Shown here: piece by piece, positions 18,057 through 27,199 of the stretch
Layout of the letters: each line of letters starts with the position of its first letter
Position numbering within the stretch: the stretch's first letter is position 1
Assembly: GCF_023630205.1 (NCBI RefSeq)
Contig: NZ_JALPRR010000003.1
Coordinates: 620,001 to 684,000 of the forward strand
DNA: 64,000 nt
Reading direction: 5' to 3'
Source: Pontibacter ruber
GTDB taxonomy: Bacteria > Bacteroidota > Bacteroidia > Cytophagales > Hymenobacteraceae
Program-made: the position numbers and the translations under genes
The notes under the pieces: generated by a model
Told to the model about the DNA's origin: nothing
The model's input: only the letters and a program-made list of their open reading frames with translations
Database searches by the model: none

Positions 18057-18146
18057 CAGTGAACAGTAATCAATAAACAGTAATCAGTAAATAAAAATTC
18101 TCATCACCACTGTTTACTGTTAATTGATAAATGTTTACTGTTACCT
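18057..18146. repeat. Low-complexity inverted repeat (AACAGTAA units)
   Basis: The left arm consists of repeated AACAGTAATCA-like units, the right arm of TTTACTGTTAATTG-like complements, with a short unique loop. It spans the gap between the Smr gene and rnpB and overlaps the Smr stop codon (TAA of the GTTAC unit at 18141-18143). Confidence 0.7.
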
Positions 18147-19097
18147 GAGCCTGACCAGTGTGGCGCCGTAGCCGAATTTTTCTTTGCGGGCGTCTTCGAA
18201 AAAGCGGATACCGGGTGTGCGGCTGAGGATCTTCTGGATCTCTTTGCGGAGAACACCGTTGCCGGTGCCGTGTATGAACACGATCTCGTGCATGTTAGCT
18301 GCCATGGCCCTGTCCAATGCATCCTGAAACGTATCGAGTTGCAGCTTTAGCATCGCGCTGTTGCTCATGCCGCTGAAGTCCTTTACCAGCTTGTCGATGT
18401 GCAGGTCTATCTCATGTTCGGGTGCCTCTAACTTATAGTTATCCGGTTTGGCTGCCGAGGGTTCTGCCATCTGCTCTTTGATCTTGTCCGTATCCACAGC
18501 GGTTGGCTTGGTATCGAGCTGGAACAGGTAAGCTTCTTTATTTAATACAGGAGCCGTTTTCTTGCTCTTGTAAAAGGAATTGGCTCTGAACTGCACCTTT
18601 TTTGTAACCGGCTCGAAAAGGGTAGGGCTGCCGTTGCGGTGCTGCAGGAACTGCACGATCAGGCTGGGCCATTTTTCAAAGTCCTTCATGTGGTAGTGTG
18701 CCACCACACGGGTAGCTTTGGGAGCCAGTTTGTCGTTCTGCAGGCCACGGTAGCGGGTTTCGCGCTCCTCGCCGGAAGTAAACAGCACATCGTAATCGGT
18801 ATTGTTTACAATGGTAGCAGCCAGAAGTTCTTCCGACTGGTGCACCATGGCCAGGTAAATACCTTTTTCTGCCAGCACAGGTGCCGGTGGCTCTTTTCGG
18901 GCAGGTTTAGCTGTTTCCTGCTCCTGTCCCCGAAATGCTTTTGCTTCCTCGGCAGCGATCAGCACTACTTCCCTCCGCGACACAGGTATGGTGAAGTCGT
19001 TATCGATGGCTACTTCTACAATATTATTATCTAAAATGCGCGTTATAATGCCTTCTTCTTTGCCGGACATCAGGCGCACGCGGTCTCCTACGTTCAT
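18141..19097 (-). CDS. DUF2027/Smr-domain protein
   Basis: A 318-residue cytosolic protein. The N-terminus (MNVGDRVRLMSGKEEGIITR) is an SH3-like start typical of the DUF2027 family, the middle is an all-beta region, and the last 80 residues are an Smr domain with the EIDLHID opening and HGTGNGVLR loop. Smr domains, as in MutS2, bind or nick branched nucleic acids and in some proteins cleave RNA; the role of this family is unsettled. The gene's stop codon lies within a repeat element adjacent to rnpB. Confidence 0.9.
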   Translation of the reverse strand: MNVGDRVRLMSGKEEGIITRILDNNIVEVAIDNDFTIPVSRREVVLIAAEEAKAFRGQEQETAKPARKEPPAPVLAEKGIYLAMVHQSEELLAATIVNNTDYDVLFTSGEERETRYRGLQNDKLAPKATRVVAHYHMKDFEKWPSLIVQFLQHRNGSPTLFEPVTKKVQFRANSFYKSKKTAPVLNKEAYLFQLDTKPTAVDTDKIKEQMAEPSAAKPDNYKLEAPEHEIDLHIDKLVKDFSGMSNSAMLKLQLDTFQDALDRAMAANMHEIVFIHGTGNGVLRKEIQKILSRTPGIRFFEDARKEKFGYGATLVRLR

Positions 19098-19270
19098 AGT
19101 TTCGTTACTTGTTAATCGTTTTTCGTTGATCGTGTATCGTCACTCTCCTTATGTATATGATAGAGAATAGGGATACTTATACAAAGATACGAGGTTTAGG
19201 GCAGGGAAGCACTTTAATAAGTATAGCTACAAGAACGAAGGTTATACTTTGGAGCTAACCCAGGACTTTG

Positions 19271-20191
19271 CTAAAAGTATAAAGCGTGCATTCTGAAGCC
19301 TTTCCTGTTGTTGTACTCCAGCGCAGGGGCGGGTACCTTTACAATGCTCAGCACATAAAGGGCTGTGTTCAGCAGTTTGCTTTTGCCTTTGAAATGCAGC
19401 AGGTTGAGGTCGGGGCTCAGGTAGTACTGGCGGTGCGCGTTAAATCCCCTTCCTGTGTTAGTCGGTTCATGGTTATAAACCATTTCTTCGGCGCCATAAC
19501 CGACCGCTATGTTCAGCCACTTCGGATACCGGCTTTCTTTGTGCAGGAAAGCGCCTACATCTACCGATAGCCAGTACGTCTGTCCGTTGTAGTCTTTCAG
19601 GGCTTGCTCGGCTAGCGTACTGCCCAGCACATTAGGGCGCTCAGCAGCAAATTCTGTAGTATGGAACGAGTATTTGGGCATGATGCGTACCTCGCGCCAA
19701 GCCAGTTCCTGAGCTACAACGGCCGCCGAACCAACCGTATTGGCCACCAGGTCGCCAACCGAAGCGCCGTACTCCGCCTGGTAACCGTCAAAAATCTCAA
19801 TCGGAGTCTGTAGCAGTATACCCGTCAGGCCGCCGTAAAGTATGGCTTTCTTATCGGGGACGCCTGCCCACCGCAGCAGGTCAATTCCAGCCCGGCTTTC
19901 ATGAAAGGCTCCCCAGAAGTGCCCCACTTTGTCTACCTGTCTCCACTGGTTGTTGTCGTTAAAGAAATGGAAGTCGGTTTGCTCCTGCTCCTGGTACCAG
20001 GCCTTGTTCAGTGAAACCAGCATAGCCGAATAGCCAACTGTAAATCCTGTCCCAAGCACCAACAGCCGCTGCTCGTTTACCTGCGTTTCCACCGTATCGG
20101 ATGTTACGGCAGCCATCCCGGCGCTCAGGCGGGGAAACAACAGCGTCAGGCAGATCAGCAGGGAAAGCGGAGTGTACAGCATTTTCTTCAC
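19271..20191 (-). CDS. DUF2279 (YfiM-like) envelope protein
   Basis: A 306-residue protein with an N-terminal signal sequence (MLYTPLSLLICLTLLFPRL). It matches the DUF2279 family through the NQWRQVDKVGHFWGAFHESR stretch and the DGYQAEYGASVGDLVANT stretch, and probably sits in the outer membrane or periplasm. The frame opens with GTG at 20191, giving a Lys-Lys start; an ATG at 20182 is the alternative. A TATATTTG promoter element at 20196-20203 lies so close that the transcript would begin around the GTG, favouring the ATG or a leaderless message. Function unknown. Confidence 0.82.
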   Translation of the reverse strand: MKKMLYTPLSLLICLTLLFPRLSAGMAAVTSDTVETQVNEQRLLVLGTGFTVGYSAMLVSLNKAWYQEQEQTDFHFFNDNNQWRQVDKVGHFWGAFHESRAGIDLLRWAGVPDKKAILYGGLTGILLQTPIEIFDGYQAEYGASVGDLVANTVGSAAVVAQELAWREVRIMPKYSFHTTEFAAERPNVLGSTLAEQALKDYNGQTYWLSVDVGAFLHKESRYPKWLNIAVGYGAEEMVYNHEPTNTGRGFNAHRQYYLSPDLNLLHFKGKSKLLNTALYVLSIVKVPAPALEYNNRKGFRMHALYF

Positions 20192-20195
20192 GCTT

Positions 20196-20203
20196 CAAAT
20201 ATA
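20196..20203 (-). promoter_or_regulatory. -7 promoter element of the DUF2279 gene
   Basis: TATATTTG on the minus strand; it overlaps an AAGTATA heptamer (AAGTATATTTG). Spacing to the start codon is very short. Confidence 0.5.
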
Positions 20204-20629
20204 CTTAAACCTTCCTGAAATGCTGATTGAAAGACCTCTGCACCAGCCGCAAGTATAACTTACAGTTAAGCATCCCAACCAGTGCGTAGTTGCTTCAGAT
20301 TGCACCTGTGCAGCAGCAGTCCTGATGCAAACGAGAAAGCATAAACAGACTATAGTGCTATACATGCAGGCTTGCTTTTGATCCATTTGATCAACATACT
20401 TGGTAAAGTATAAAACCCAAAGTATAGTATAAATTGAATTATAACCTTATAAAGAAAAATACTGTATTAACAGAAACTTTCTCTACCGTAGTATTTTCCA
20501 AAAGTGAATCGGACGAATTTTTCACTTAAATACTTAACCAGTGTCTTGTAATAAAATTGACTGTCTGCATCATAGTTATATGAGCAGCAGCACCTTTTCA
20601 TTGCATTAAATAAATACACCTCACCTTCT
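20204..20629. other. Gene-free upstream region of pyc
   Basis: About 425 bp of AT-rich spacer between the divergent DUF2279 and pyc genes. It contains several AAGTATA/TATACTT heptamers, three of them within 20200-20430. No convincing TAnnTTTG promoter for pyc and no RNA structure were found by eye. Confidence 0.5.
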
Positions 20630-23600
20630 ATGAAAATTAAGAAAGTACTCGTCGCCAATCGTGGCGAAATTGCCATCAGGGTATTACGTGCCTGTACAGA
20701 GCTTGGTATCCAGACGGTAGCCATATATACGTACGAAGACCGTTACTCGCTTCACCGCTACAAGGCCGACGAAGCATACCAGATCGGCAAAGACAACCAG
20801 CCGCTGCAACCATACCTCGATATTGATGGCATCATCCGCATCGCCAAAGAAAATGGCGTAGACGCCATACATCCGGGTTATGGATTTTTGTCGGAAAACC
20901 AGCATTTTTCCCGCAAATGTGCTGAGAACGGCATCATCTTCATCGGTCCGAAACCCGATGTGATGGGTGCGCTTGGCGACAAGATCTCTGCCAAGAAGGT
21001 GGCCATGAGCTGCGATGTGCCCATCATTCAAAGCAACGACCTGGACCTGAATACCTACGAAACAGCACGCGAAGAGGCGCACCGGATCGGTTATCCGCTG
21101 ATGCTGAAAGCCGCTGCCGGTGGCGGTGGCCGCGGTATGCGCGTGATTAGGGACGACGAGCAACTGGAAAAAGGCTTTTTCGAGGCCAAAAACGAAGCCC
21201 TGAAAGCTTTTGGCGACGACACCCTGTTCCTTGAGAAGTATGTAGAGAACCCCAAGCACATCGAAGTACAGATCGTGGCCGATAACTATGGCAACATCAC
21301 GCACCTGTTCGAGCGCGATTGCTCGGTGCAGCGACGTTTCCAGAAAGTGGTGGAGGTGGCGCCGGCTATCAGCCTGAACGAGGATACCCGCCGGAAACTG
21401 TACGACTACGCCATCAGCATCTGCAAGGCGGTAAACTATAATAACGTGGGTACGGTGGAGTTTTTGGTGGAGCCGCATACCAACAACATCTTCTTTATTG
21501 AAGTAAACCCGCGCATCCAGGTTGAGCACACGGTAACAGAAATGATCACGGGCATTGACCTGATCAAGACACAGATCTTTATTGCAGACGGATATCCGCT
21601 GGATCATGAAGAGGTGCTGCTGGGGCCAAACCATATCGTGCGTGCCAACGGGGTGGCCATTCAGTGCCGCATCACCACCGAAGACCCGGAAAACGAGTTC
21701 AAGCCAGACTACGGCACCATCATCGCTTACCGCAGCGCCGGAGGCTTCGGCATCCGTTTGGACCAGGGCAGCGTGTACCAGGGCGCCAAGATCAGCCCGT
21801 TCTTCGATTCGCTGCTGGTAAAAGTATCGGCGCAGGCGCCGACACTGCGCCATGCCGCCATGAAGATGTCGCGCACACTGGACGAGTTCCGAATCCGTGG
21901 GGTAAAGCACAACATCCAGTTCCTGCAGAACATCATCAACCACCCTGTCTTTATCTCAGGCGATGCCACCGTTGATTTTGTTAAGAACCACCCGGAACTG
22001 TTCGTGTTCAAGAAGAGCCTGGACCGAGCTACCAAAATGCTCTCTTTTCTGGCAGATGTGATCGTGAACGGAAACCCGGACGTAAAGAACCCGGACAAGA
22101 CCAAGGTGCTCTCCAAGCCGGATTTTCACGGGTTCAACCTGAACAAGCCTTACGAAGAAGGCACCAAAGAGCTGCTGACAAAGCTGGGGCCGGATGAATT
22201 CTCAAAATGGCTGCGCAACGAAAAGCAGATCCACTACACCGACACCACTTTCCGGGATGCGCACCAGTCGCTGCTAGCCACGCGCATGCGCACTTTTGAC
22301 ATGATGAAGGTAGCTGAGGCTTTTGCCAAAGATCACCCGCAAACCTTTAGTATGGAAGTATGGGGCGGCGCTACGTTTGACGTGTGCCTCCGCTTCCTGC
22401 ACGAAGACCCGTGGGACCGCCTGGCCCAGATCCGCAAAGCTGTGCCGAACATCCTGCTGCAGATGCTCATCCGGGGCTCCAACGGCGTAGGCTACAAAGC
22501 CTATCCGGATAACCTGATCGAGTCGTTTGTGGAGAAGTCATGGGAGACGGGCGTGGACATCTTCCGTATTTTCGATTCGCTGAACTGGATGAAGAGCATG
22601 GAGCCGTGCATCGACTTTGTGCGCAAACGTACGGGTGGCCTGGCCGAAGGCGCCATCTGCTATACCGGCGATATCCTGAATCCATCCAAGACAAAGTATA
22701 CGTTAGATTATTACCTGCAACTGGCCAGGCAACTGGAAGATGCCGGCGCCCACATCCTGGCTATCAAAGACATGGCCGGCCTGCTGAAGCCCTACGCAGC
22801 ACAGGTGCTGGTAGAGGCGCTGCGCGATACCGTAAAGCTGCCGATCCACCTGCACACGCACGATACCGCTTCCATCCAGTCTGCCACCTACCTGAAGGCA
22901 ATTGAGGCAGGCGTGAATGTGGTGGACGTGGCGCTGGGTTCCATGTCAGGCTTAACCTCGCAGCCAAACTTCAACGCTACCGTGGAGATGATGCGCTTCC
23001 AGATGAGGCATCGCGAGTTTGACCAGGTGAGCCTGAACCGCCACTCCAACTACTGGGAAACGGTGCGGGAGTATTACTATCCGTTCGAATCCGGCCTGAA
23101 AGCGGGCACGGCGGAAGTATACCGCCACGAGATACCGGGTGGACAGTACTCCAACCTGCGTCCGCAGGCCAATGCGCTTGGTTTAGGCGATAAATGGGAG
23201 CTGATCAAGGAGACCTATGCAGAGGTAAACCAGATGTTCGGCGACCTGGTGAAAGTAACGCCAAGTTCGAAGGTAATAGGGGATATGGCCTTGTACATGG
23301 TTTCCAATAACCTGACGGCTGTGGACGTGCTGGAGCGCGGCGATCAGATCTCTTTCCCGGAATCAGTGCAGTCGTTCTTCCGCGGCGATTTGGGGCAGCC
23401 GGTGGGTGGTTTCCCGAAAAAGCTGCAGTCCATTATACTTAAGAACGAGAAACCATTCGAGGGCAGACCCAACGAACACCTGGAGCCGGTAGACGTCGAC
23501 AAGGAGTTCAAGGCGTTCCAGGAGAAATTCGGGGAGCACACCAGGTATACCGATTTCCTGTCGTACCAGCTGTACCCGAAAGTATACGAAGGGTACTACA

Positions 23601-24073
23601 AGCATTACGAACAGTTTGGCGAAGTTTCAAAGATCCCGACACGTTTGTTCTTTTACGGCATGCAGCCCGGCGAAGAAGCCATCATCGACATTGCCCGCGG
23701 TAAATCTATCGTGATCAAATACCAGTCGATGGGCCACGTTAACGAAGACGGTATGCGTACGGTCTTCTTCAAGCTTAACGGCCAGACGCGTAACATCGAG
23801 GTGCGCGACAAATCGGTGAAGGTGGAGCGCGTAGAGCACCAGAAGGTAGACAAGGCCAACCCGAAGCACATTGGGGCACCGCTGCAAGGGCTGCTGTCGA
23901 AGATACTGGTAGAGAAGGAGCAACCAATCAAGAAGAACACGCCGCTGTTTGTGATCGAGGCCATGAAAATGGAAACGACCATCACCGCTTCGGAAGATAC
24001 GCAGGTTGCATCTGTGCACCTGGCAGAAGGTTCGCTGGTTAACACCGATGACCTGATCCTGACCTTGTCGTAA
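20630..24073 (+). CDS. pyc: Pyruvate carboxylase
   Basis: Converts pyruvate, bicarbonate and ATP to oxaloacetate, refilling the TCA cycle and feeding gluconeogenesis. The 1147-residue single chain has the full domain order: biotin carboxylase at the N-terminus (KVLVANRGEIAIRV; ATP-grasp Gly loop KAAAGGGGRGMRV near 159-171), carboxyltransferase from about residue 536 (DTTFRDAHQS; the carboxylated Lys in IKDMAGLL near 711), and a C-terminal biotinyl domain with K1113 in EAMKM. Length is normal for the family. It is a single-gene unit with a terminator behind it. Confidence 0.97.
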   Translation: MKIKKVLVANRGEIAIRVLRACTELGIQTVAIYTYEDRYSLHRYKADEAYQIGKDNQPLQPYLDIDGIIRIAKENGVDAIHPGYGFLSENQHFSRKCAENGIIFIGPKPDVMGALGDKISAKKVAMSCDVPIIQSNDLDLNTYETAREEAHRIGYPLMLKAAAGGGGRGMRVIRDDEQLEKGFFEAKNEALKAFGDDTLFLEKYVENPKHIEVQIVADNYGNITHLFERDCSVQRRFQKVVEVAPAISLNEDTRRKLYDYAISICKAVNYNNVGTVEFLVEPHTNNIFFIEVNPRIQVEHTVTEMITGIDLIKTQIFIADGYPLDHEEVLLGPNHIVRANGVAIQCRITTEDPENEFKPDYGTIIAYRSAGGFGIRLDQGSVYQGAKISPFFDSLLVKVSAQAPTLRHAAMKMSRTLDEFRIRGVKHNIQFLQNIINHPVFISGDATVDFVKNHPELFVFKKSLDRATKMLSFLADVIVNGNPDVKNPDKTKVLSKPDFHGFNLNKPYEEGTKELLTKLGPDEFSKWLRNEKQIHYTDTTFRDAHQSLLATRMRTFDMMKVAEAFAKDHPQTFSMEVWGGATFDVCLRFLHEDPWDRLAQIRKAVPNILLQMLIRGSNGVGYKAYPDNLIESFVEKSWETGVDIFRIFDSLNWMKSMEPCIDFVRKRTGGLAEGAICYTGDILNPSKTKYTLDYYLQLARQLEDAGAHILAIKDMAGLLKPYAAQVLVEALRDTVKLPIHLHTHDTASIQSATYLKAIEAGVNVVDVALGSMSGLTSQPNFNATVEMMRFQMRHREFDQVSLNRHSNYWETVREYYYPFESGLKAGTAEVYRHEIPGGQYSNLRPQANALGLGDKWELIKETYAEVNQMFGDLVKVTPSSKVIGDMALYMVSNNLTAVDVLERGDQISFPESVQSFFRGDLGQPVGGFPKKLQSIILKNEKPFEGRPNEHLEPVDVDKEFKAFQEKFGEHTRYTDFLSYQLYPKVYEGYYKHYEQFGEVSKIPTRLFFYGMQPGEEAIIDIARGKSIVIKYQSMGHVNEDGMRTVFFKLNGQTRNIEVRDKSVKVERVEHQKVDKANPKHIGAPLQGLLSKILVEKEQPIKKNTPLFVIEAMKMETTITASEDTQVASVHLAEGSLVNTDDLILTLS

Positions 24074-24095
24074 GTATACTTCTATTTAATACTAT

Positions 24096-24138
24096 AAGAG
24101 CCATTGCAGCAGTTCATGGTGCAATGGCTCTTCTTTTT
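24096..24138 (+). terminator. pyc terminator
   Basis: A 12-bp stem (AAGAGCCATTGC / GCAATGGCTCTT) is followed by a short T run, 22 bp after pyc. The remaining 220 bp up to the next gene hold four AAGTATA/TATACTT heptamers and no ORF. Confidence 0.8.
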
Positions 24139-24361
24139 ACGCCCGAAGTATAACGTGTACCTTGTTTAACCCGACAGACCTGAAGTAAAGGCAACGCAAA
24201 GTATAAGCTACCAGGCTTATATAGGGCTCTTTTAAGTACTGACTGCTGTGGCCTGCAAGTATAAATTACCCTAAATCAAAACATTTTGTACAGAATACCG
24301 GTTTTATACTTGTGATTATGCTGCATGCATACTATTTTTGATTCAAGCCGAGGTTACCGGA

Positions 24362-24694
24362 TTAATCGTCTTCGTAGTCGAGGCCCATCATTTTATTGTA
24401 GGCTTGCTGCAGCTCTGAAAAGGCATGTAAGTTGCCTTCCTGGCGACTGATCTGCATTCCTTTTTTATAAATGCGTTCGGCGGCATCGTTCTGACCAAAC
24501 TCTTCGTATAGCTTGGCGGCATGATAATAGGTGCCTACGTAGTTTTCGTGCTCAGACAGGAGCTTTTCATAATATTCCATTGCCTTATGCTTGTCAATAT
24601 TGCGGTATTCGGTAGCAATGGCATATAGTGTGAAGGGGTCGTTCGGGTCATCTTCCAGGAACCTGAAAAGTTGTTCTAATCTATTCTGAGACAT
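24362..24694 (-). CDS. Tetratricopeptide-repeat protein
   Basis: A 110-residue soluble protein made of about three TPR-like helix pairs (DPFTLYAIATEY, AMEYYEKLLSEHENYVGTYY, AAKLYEEFGQNDAAERIYKKG), with an acidic tail. TPRs mediate protein contacts; nothing more specific can be said. It is divergent from etfB, 67 bp apart, with its own TAGATTTG promoter element at 24727-24734. Confidence 0.85.
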   Translation of the reverse strand: MSQNRLEQLFRFLEDDPNDPFTLYAIATEYRNIDKHKAMEYYEKLLSEHENYVGTYYHAAKLYEEFGQNDAAERIYKKGMQISRQEGNLHAFSELQQAYNKMMGLDYEDD

Positions 24695-24726
24695 TTCTAT
24701 TTGGCTATATTTTAACTAACTTCGCA

Positions 24727-24734
24727 CAAATCTA
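24727..24734 (-). promoter_or_regulatory. -7 promoter element of the TPR gene
   Basis: TAGATTTG on the minus strand matches TAnnTTTG, 33 bp upstream of the ATG. Confidence 0.5.
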
Positions 24735-24761
24735 TAATTTAATAAGCTAACATTTCTAACC

Positions 24762-25502
24762 ATGAAAATATTAGTTTGCATAAGTAACGTTCCAGATACG
24801 ACTTCAAAAATCAACTTCACGGGCGATAGCAAAAGCTTTGATAAAAACGGCGTTCAGTTCGTGATCAACCCATGGGACGAGTATGCGCTGACCAGAGCCA
24901 TTGAGCTGAAAGAAGCCAAGGGCGGTACCGTAACAGTTTTAAACGTAGGCGAAGCCGACGCTGAGCCCAATATCCGTAAAGCGCTGGCTATTGGTGCAGA
25001 CGATGCCATCCGCGTAAACGCGCACCCGAAAGACGCATTCTTTGTAGCACAGCAAATTGCTGCCATTGCCAAAGAAGGCGGCTACGACATGATCCTGATG
25101 GGCAAGGAGTCGATCGACTACAACGGCTCGCAGGTGCACGGCATGGTAGGCGAACTGCTGGGTATACCCTCTATCGTTCCTGCCTTCAAGCTGGATATGA
25201 TCAACGACAACACGGCTCGCCTGGAGCGTGAGATCGAAGGTGGCAAAGAGGTTGTAGAGGTGCAGCTGCCGTTTGTGGCCAGTGCACAGCAGCCGATGAG
25301 CGAGCCCCGTATCCCGAACATGCGCGGCATCATGACAGCACGTACCAAGCCACTGAAAGTGGTGGAGCCGGCAGGCAACGAGGCAAAAACCGAGTATGTG
25401 AGCTACAGCAAGCCTGAGAAAAAAGGCGGCGTACGCATGATCGATGCAGAAAATGCAGGCGAATTGATTACATTATTGAGAAACGAAGCTAAAGTACTAT
25501 AA
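24762..25502 (+). CDS. etfB: Electron transfer flavoprotein, beta subunit
   Basis: The smaller subunit of the heterodimeric flavoprotein that carries electrons from acyl-CoA dehydrogenases toward the quinone pool. 246 residues, normal for EtfB. The start MKILVCISNVPDT, the DEYALTRAIELKE helix and the AMP-site loop MGKESIDYNGSQV are typical. It is followed after 2 bp by etfA, so the pair is cotranscribed. Confidence 0.95.
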   Translation: MKILVCISNVPDTTSKINFTGDSKSFDKNGVQFVINPWDEYALTRAIELKEAKGGTVTVLNVGEADAEPNIRKALAIGADDAIRVNAHPKDAFFVAQQIAAIAKEGGYDMILMGKESIDYNGSQVHGMVGELLGIPSIVPAFKLDMINDNTARLEREIEGGKEVVEVQLPFVASAQQPMSEPRIPNMRGIMTARTKPLKVVEPAGNEAKTEYVSYSKPEKKGGVRMIDAENAGELITLLRNEAKVL

Positions 25503-25504
25503 AT

Positions 25505-26482
25505 ATGTCAGTTTTAGTTTTAGTAGAAGGATTAAACGGAGAGATAAAGAAGTCCTCGCTGGAGGCCGCTTCTTACGGAAGCCAGGTAGCCAAAGAGCTT
25601 GGCACAACGGCTACAGCGCTGGCCATTGGCGAGGTGCACGAAGATGCCCTGGCAAAGCTGGGCGAGCAGGGCATCAGCCGCGTGCTGTACGACAACGACC
25701 CGCGCCTGAACAACTTTGTGACAGAAGCTTATGTGAAAGTGATTGCAAAAGCTGCCGCGCAGGAAAATTCAAAAGTTATCATCTTCTCCAACACCAACAT
25801 TGGTGCTGCTGTTGGCTCCAGGCTGGCTGTTCGCCTGAACGGCTCGCTGGCTACGAACGTAACACAACTTCCTAAGATAAATGGTAACTCTTTCACGGTA
25901 ACGCGTGGTGTGTTCTCGGGTAAAGCTTTTGCCGATGTGGAGCTAACTTCTGACGTGAAGATCATTGCTGTTAAGAAAAACTCTATTGAAATAACTAATC
26001 AGGGTGGTACTGCTACCGTAGAGAAGTTCTCTGCCGATTTGACCGATGCTGACTTTGCAGCTGCTCCGAAAGAGACGGTTATGCAGGATACAGACGGTGG
26101 TGTGCTGTTACCAGAGGCTGAAATAGTAGTATCGGGTGGCCGTGGTCTGAAAGGCCCTGAAAACTGGCACCTGATCGAGGATCTGGCTAAAGCCCTGGGT
26201 GCTGCTACTGCCTGCTCCAAGCCTGTGGCCGATATTGGCTGGCGTCCTCACCACGAGCACGTAGGTCAGACGGGTATCACGGTTAGCCCTAATTTATACA
26301 TCGCCGTTGGTATTTCTGGTGCCATCCAACACCTGGCTGGGGTTAACTCTTCTAAAGTGATTGTCGTTATTAATAAGGATCCGGAAGCTCCGTTCTTTAA
26401 AGCCGCTGATTATGGGATAGTTGGCGACGCTTTGGAGGTTGTTCCGAAATTAATAGAAGCTGCCAAAGCTTTAGACAAATAG
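25505..26482 (+). CDS. etfA: Electron transfer flavoprotein, alpha subunit
   Basis: Partner of EtfB, 325 residues. The N-terminal half has the EtfA fold ([16 protein letters not shown]), and the C-terminal half the FAD-binding domain with [11 protein letters not shown], the [11 protein letters not shown] loop and [10 protein letters not shown]. The gene starts 2 bp after etfB, and a nuclease-family gene follows 17 bp later, suggesting a three-gene unit ending at the terminator near 27120. Confidence 0.96.
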   Translation: MSVLVLVEGLNGEIKKSSLEAASYGSQVAKELGTTATALAIGEVHEDALAKLGEQGISRVLYDNDPRLNNFVTEAYVKVIAKAAAQENSKVIIFSNTNIGAAVGSRLAVRLNGSLATNVTQLPKINGNSFTVTRGVFSGKAFADVELTSDVKIIAVKKNSIEITNQGGTATVEKFSADLTDADFAAAPKETVMQDTDGGVLLPEAEIVVSGGRGLKGPENWHLIEDLAKALGAATACSKPVADIGWRPHHEHVGQTGITVSPNLYIAVGISGAIQHLAGVNSSKVIVVINKDPEAPFFKAADYGIVGDALEVVPKLIEAAKALDK

Positions 26483-26499
26483 ACTTAGAAGCGCTTATT

Positions 26500-27096
26500 G
26501 TGAAAAAAATTCAGTTAGAGATACTCGGACTCTCTTCCAGCCAGTCCCAGACAGGGTCTTTTGCGCTGGTGCTAGGAGAGAGGGATGGCAACAGGAGGCT
26601 GCCCATCATCATTGGTATGTTTGAGGCACAGTCTATCGCCATCCAGATAGAAAAGATCAACCCCAACCGTCCGCTCACCCACGACCTGTTCAAAACCTTT
26701 GCAGAGCAGGTAAACGTGAGCATTACGGAGATCCTGATTTCAGATCTGAAAGAGGGGGTGTTCTATTCCAAGATCATGTGCACCGACGGAAGCAGGGAGT
26801 TTGAACTGGACGCACGTCCTTCCGATGCGATTGCGATCGGGCTTCGTTTCGGGGTTCCGATCTACACCGTGGAAAGCGTGCTGTCTGAGGCAGGCATCAT
26901 TCTCAGCGACCTGGAAGAGGAAGAGGAGGAAACCGAAGAAATGTCGGTAAAAAGTACTACTCCTGCCTCCACTACCAAAGAGTCACTTAGCCAGACCTCT
27001 GTGGATGAGCTCAACAAAATGTTGAACGAGGCCCTGGAGAAAGAAGATTATGAGCGTGCCGCCAAGATCCGCGACGAGTTGAACAAGCGTAACTGA
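26500..27096 (+). CDS. Bifunctional-nuclease-family protein with UVR motif
   Basis: 198 residues. The first 130 or so form a BFN/DUF151 domain (GERDGNRRLPIIIGMFEAQSI-type opening; DARPSDAIAIGLRF). After an acidic linker (EEEEETEEM) a UvrB/UvrC-type motif closes the protein (LNEALEKEDYERAAKIRDEL). The DUF151 family includes proteins reported to have nuclease activity, but the role in Bacteroidota is not established. The start codon is GTG at 26500. It lies 17 bp after etfA and is likely cotranscribed. Confidence 0.9.
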   Translation: MKKIQLEILGLSSSQSQTGSFALVLGERDGNRRLPIIIGMFEAQSIAIQIEKINPNRPLTHDLFKTFAEQVNVSITEILISDLKEGVFYSKIMCTDGSREFELDARPSDAIAIGLRFGVPIYTVESVLSEAGIILSDLEEEEEETEEMSVKSTTPASTTKESLSQTSVDELNKMLNEALEKEDYERAAKIRDELNKRN

Positions 27097-27117
27097 TTTT
27101 AACAATACCTGTACTTT

Positions 27118-27157
27118 AAAAGTCCTGCCTCAACAGAGGGGCAGGACTTTTTGTTTT
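27118..27157 (+). terminator. Terminator of the etfBA unit
   Basis: A 12-bp stem (AAAAGTCCTGCC / GGCAGGACTTTT) is followed by TTGTTTT. Its T run overlaps the -33 box of the next promoter. Confidence 0.85.
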
Positions 27158-27180
27158 AATGGATTTTAGCCTTACTTTTG
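27150..27180 (+). promoter_or_regulatory. Promoter of the nucleoside transporter gene
   Basis: A -33 TTTG (27150-27153) and a -7 TACTTTTG (27173-27180) are separated by exactly 19 nt, a full consensus Bacteroidota promoter. Transcription would start about 12 nt before the ATG. Confidence 0.8.
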
Positions 27181-27199
27181 GCAAATTTTTAGCCCAGAT

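Noticed and set aside
20195..20386. 63-codon ORF on the minus strand upstream of pyc
   Set aside because: No start signal or recognisable feature; it covers the promoter of the DUF2279 gene and heptamer-rich spacer.
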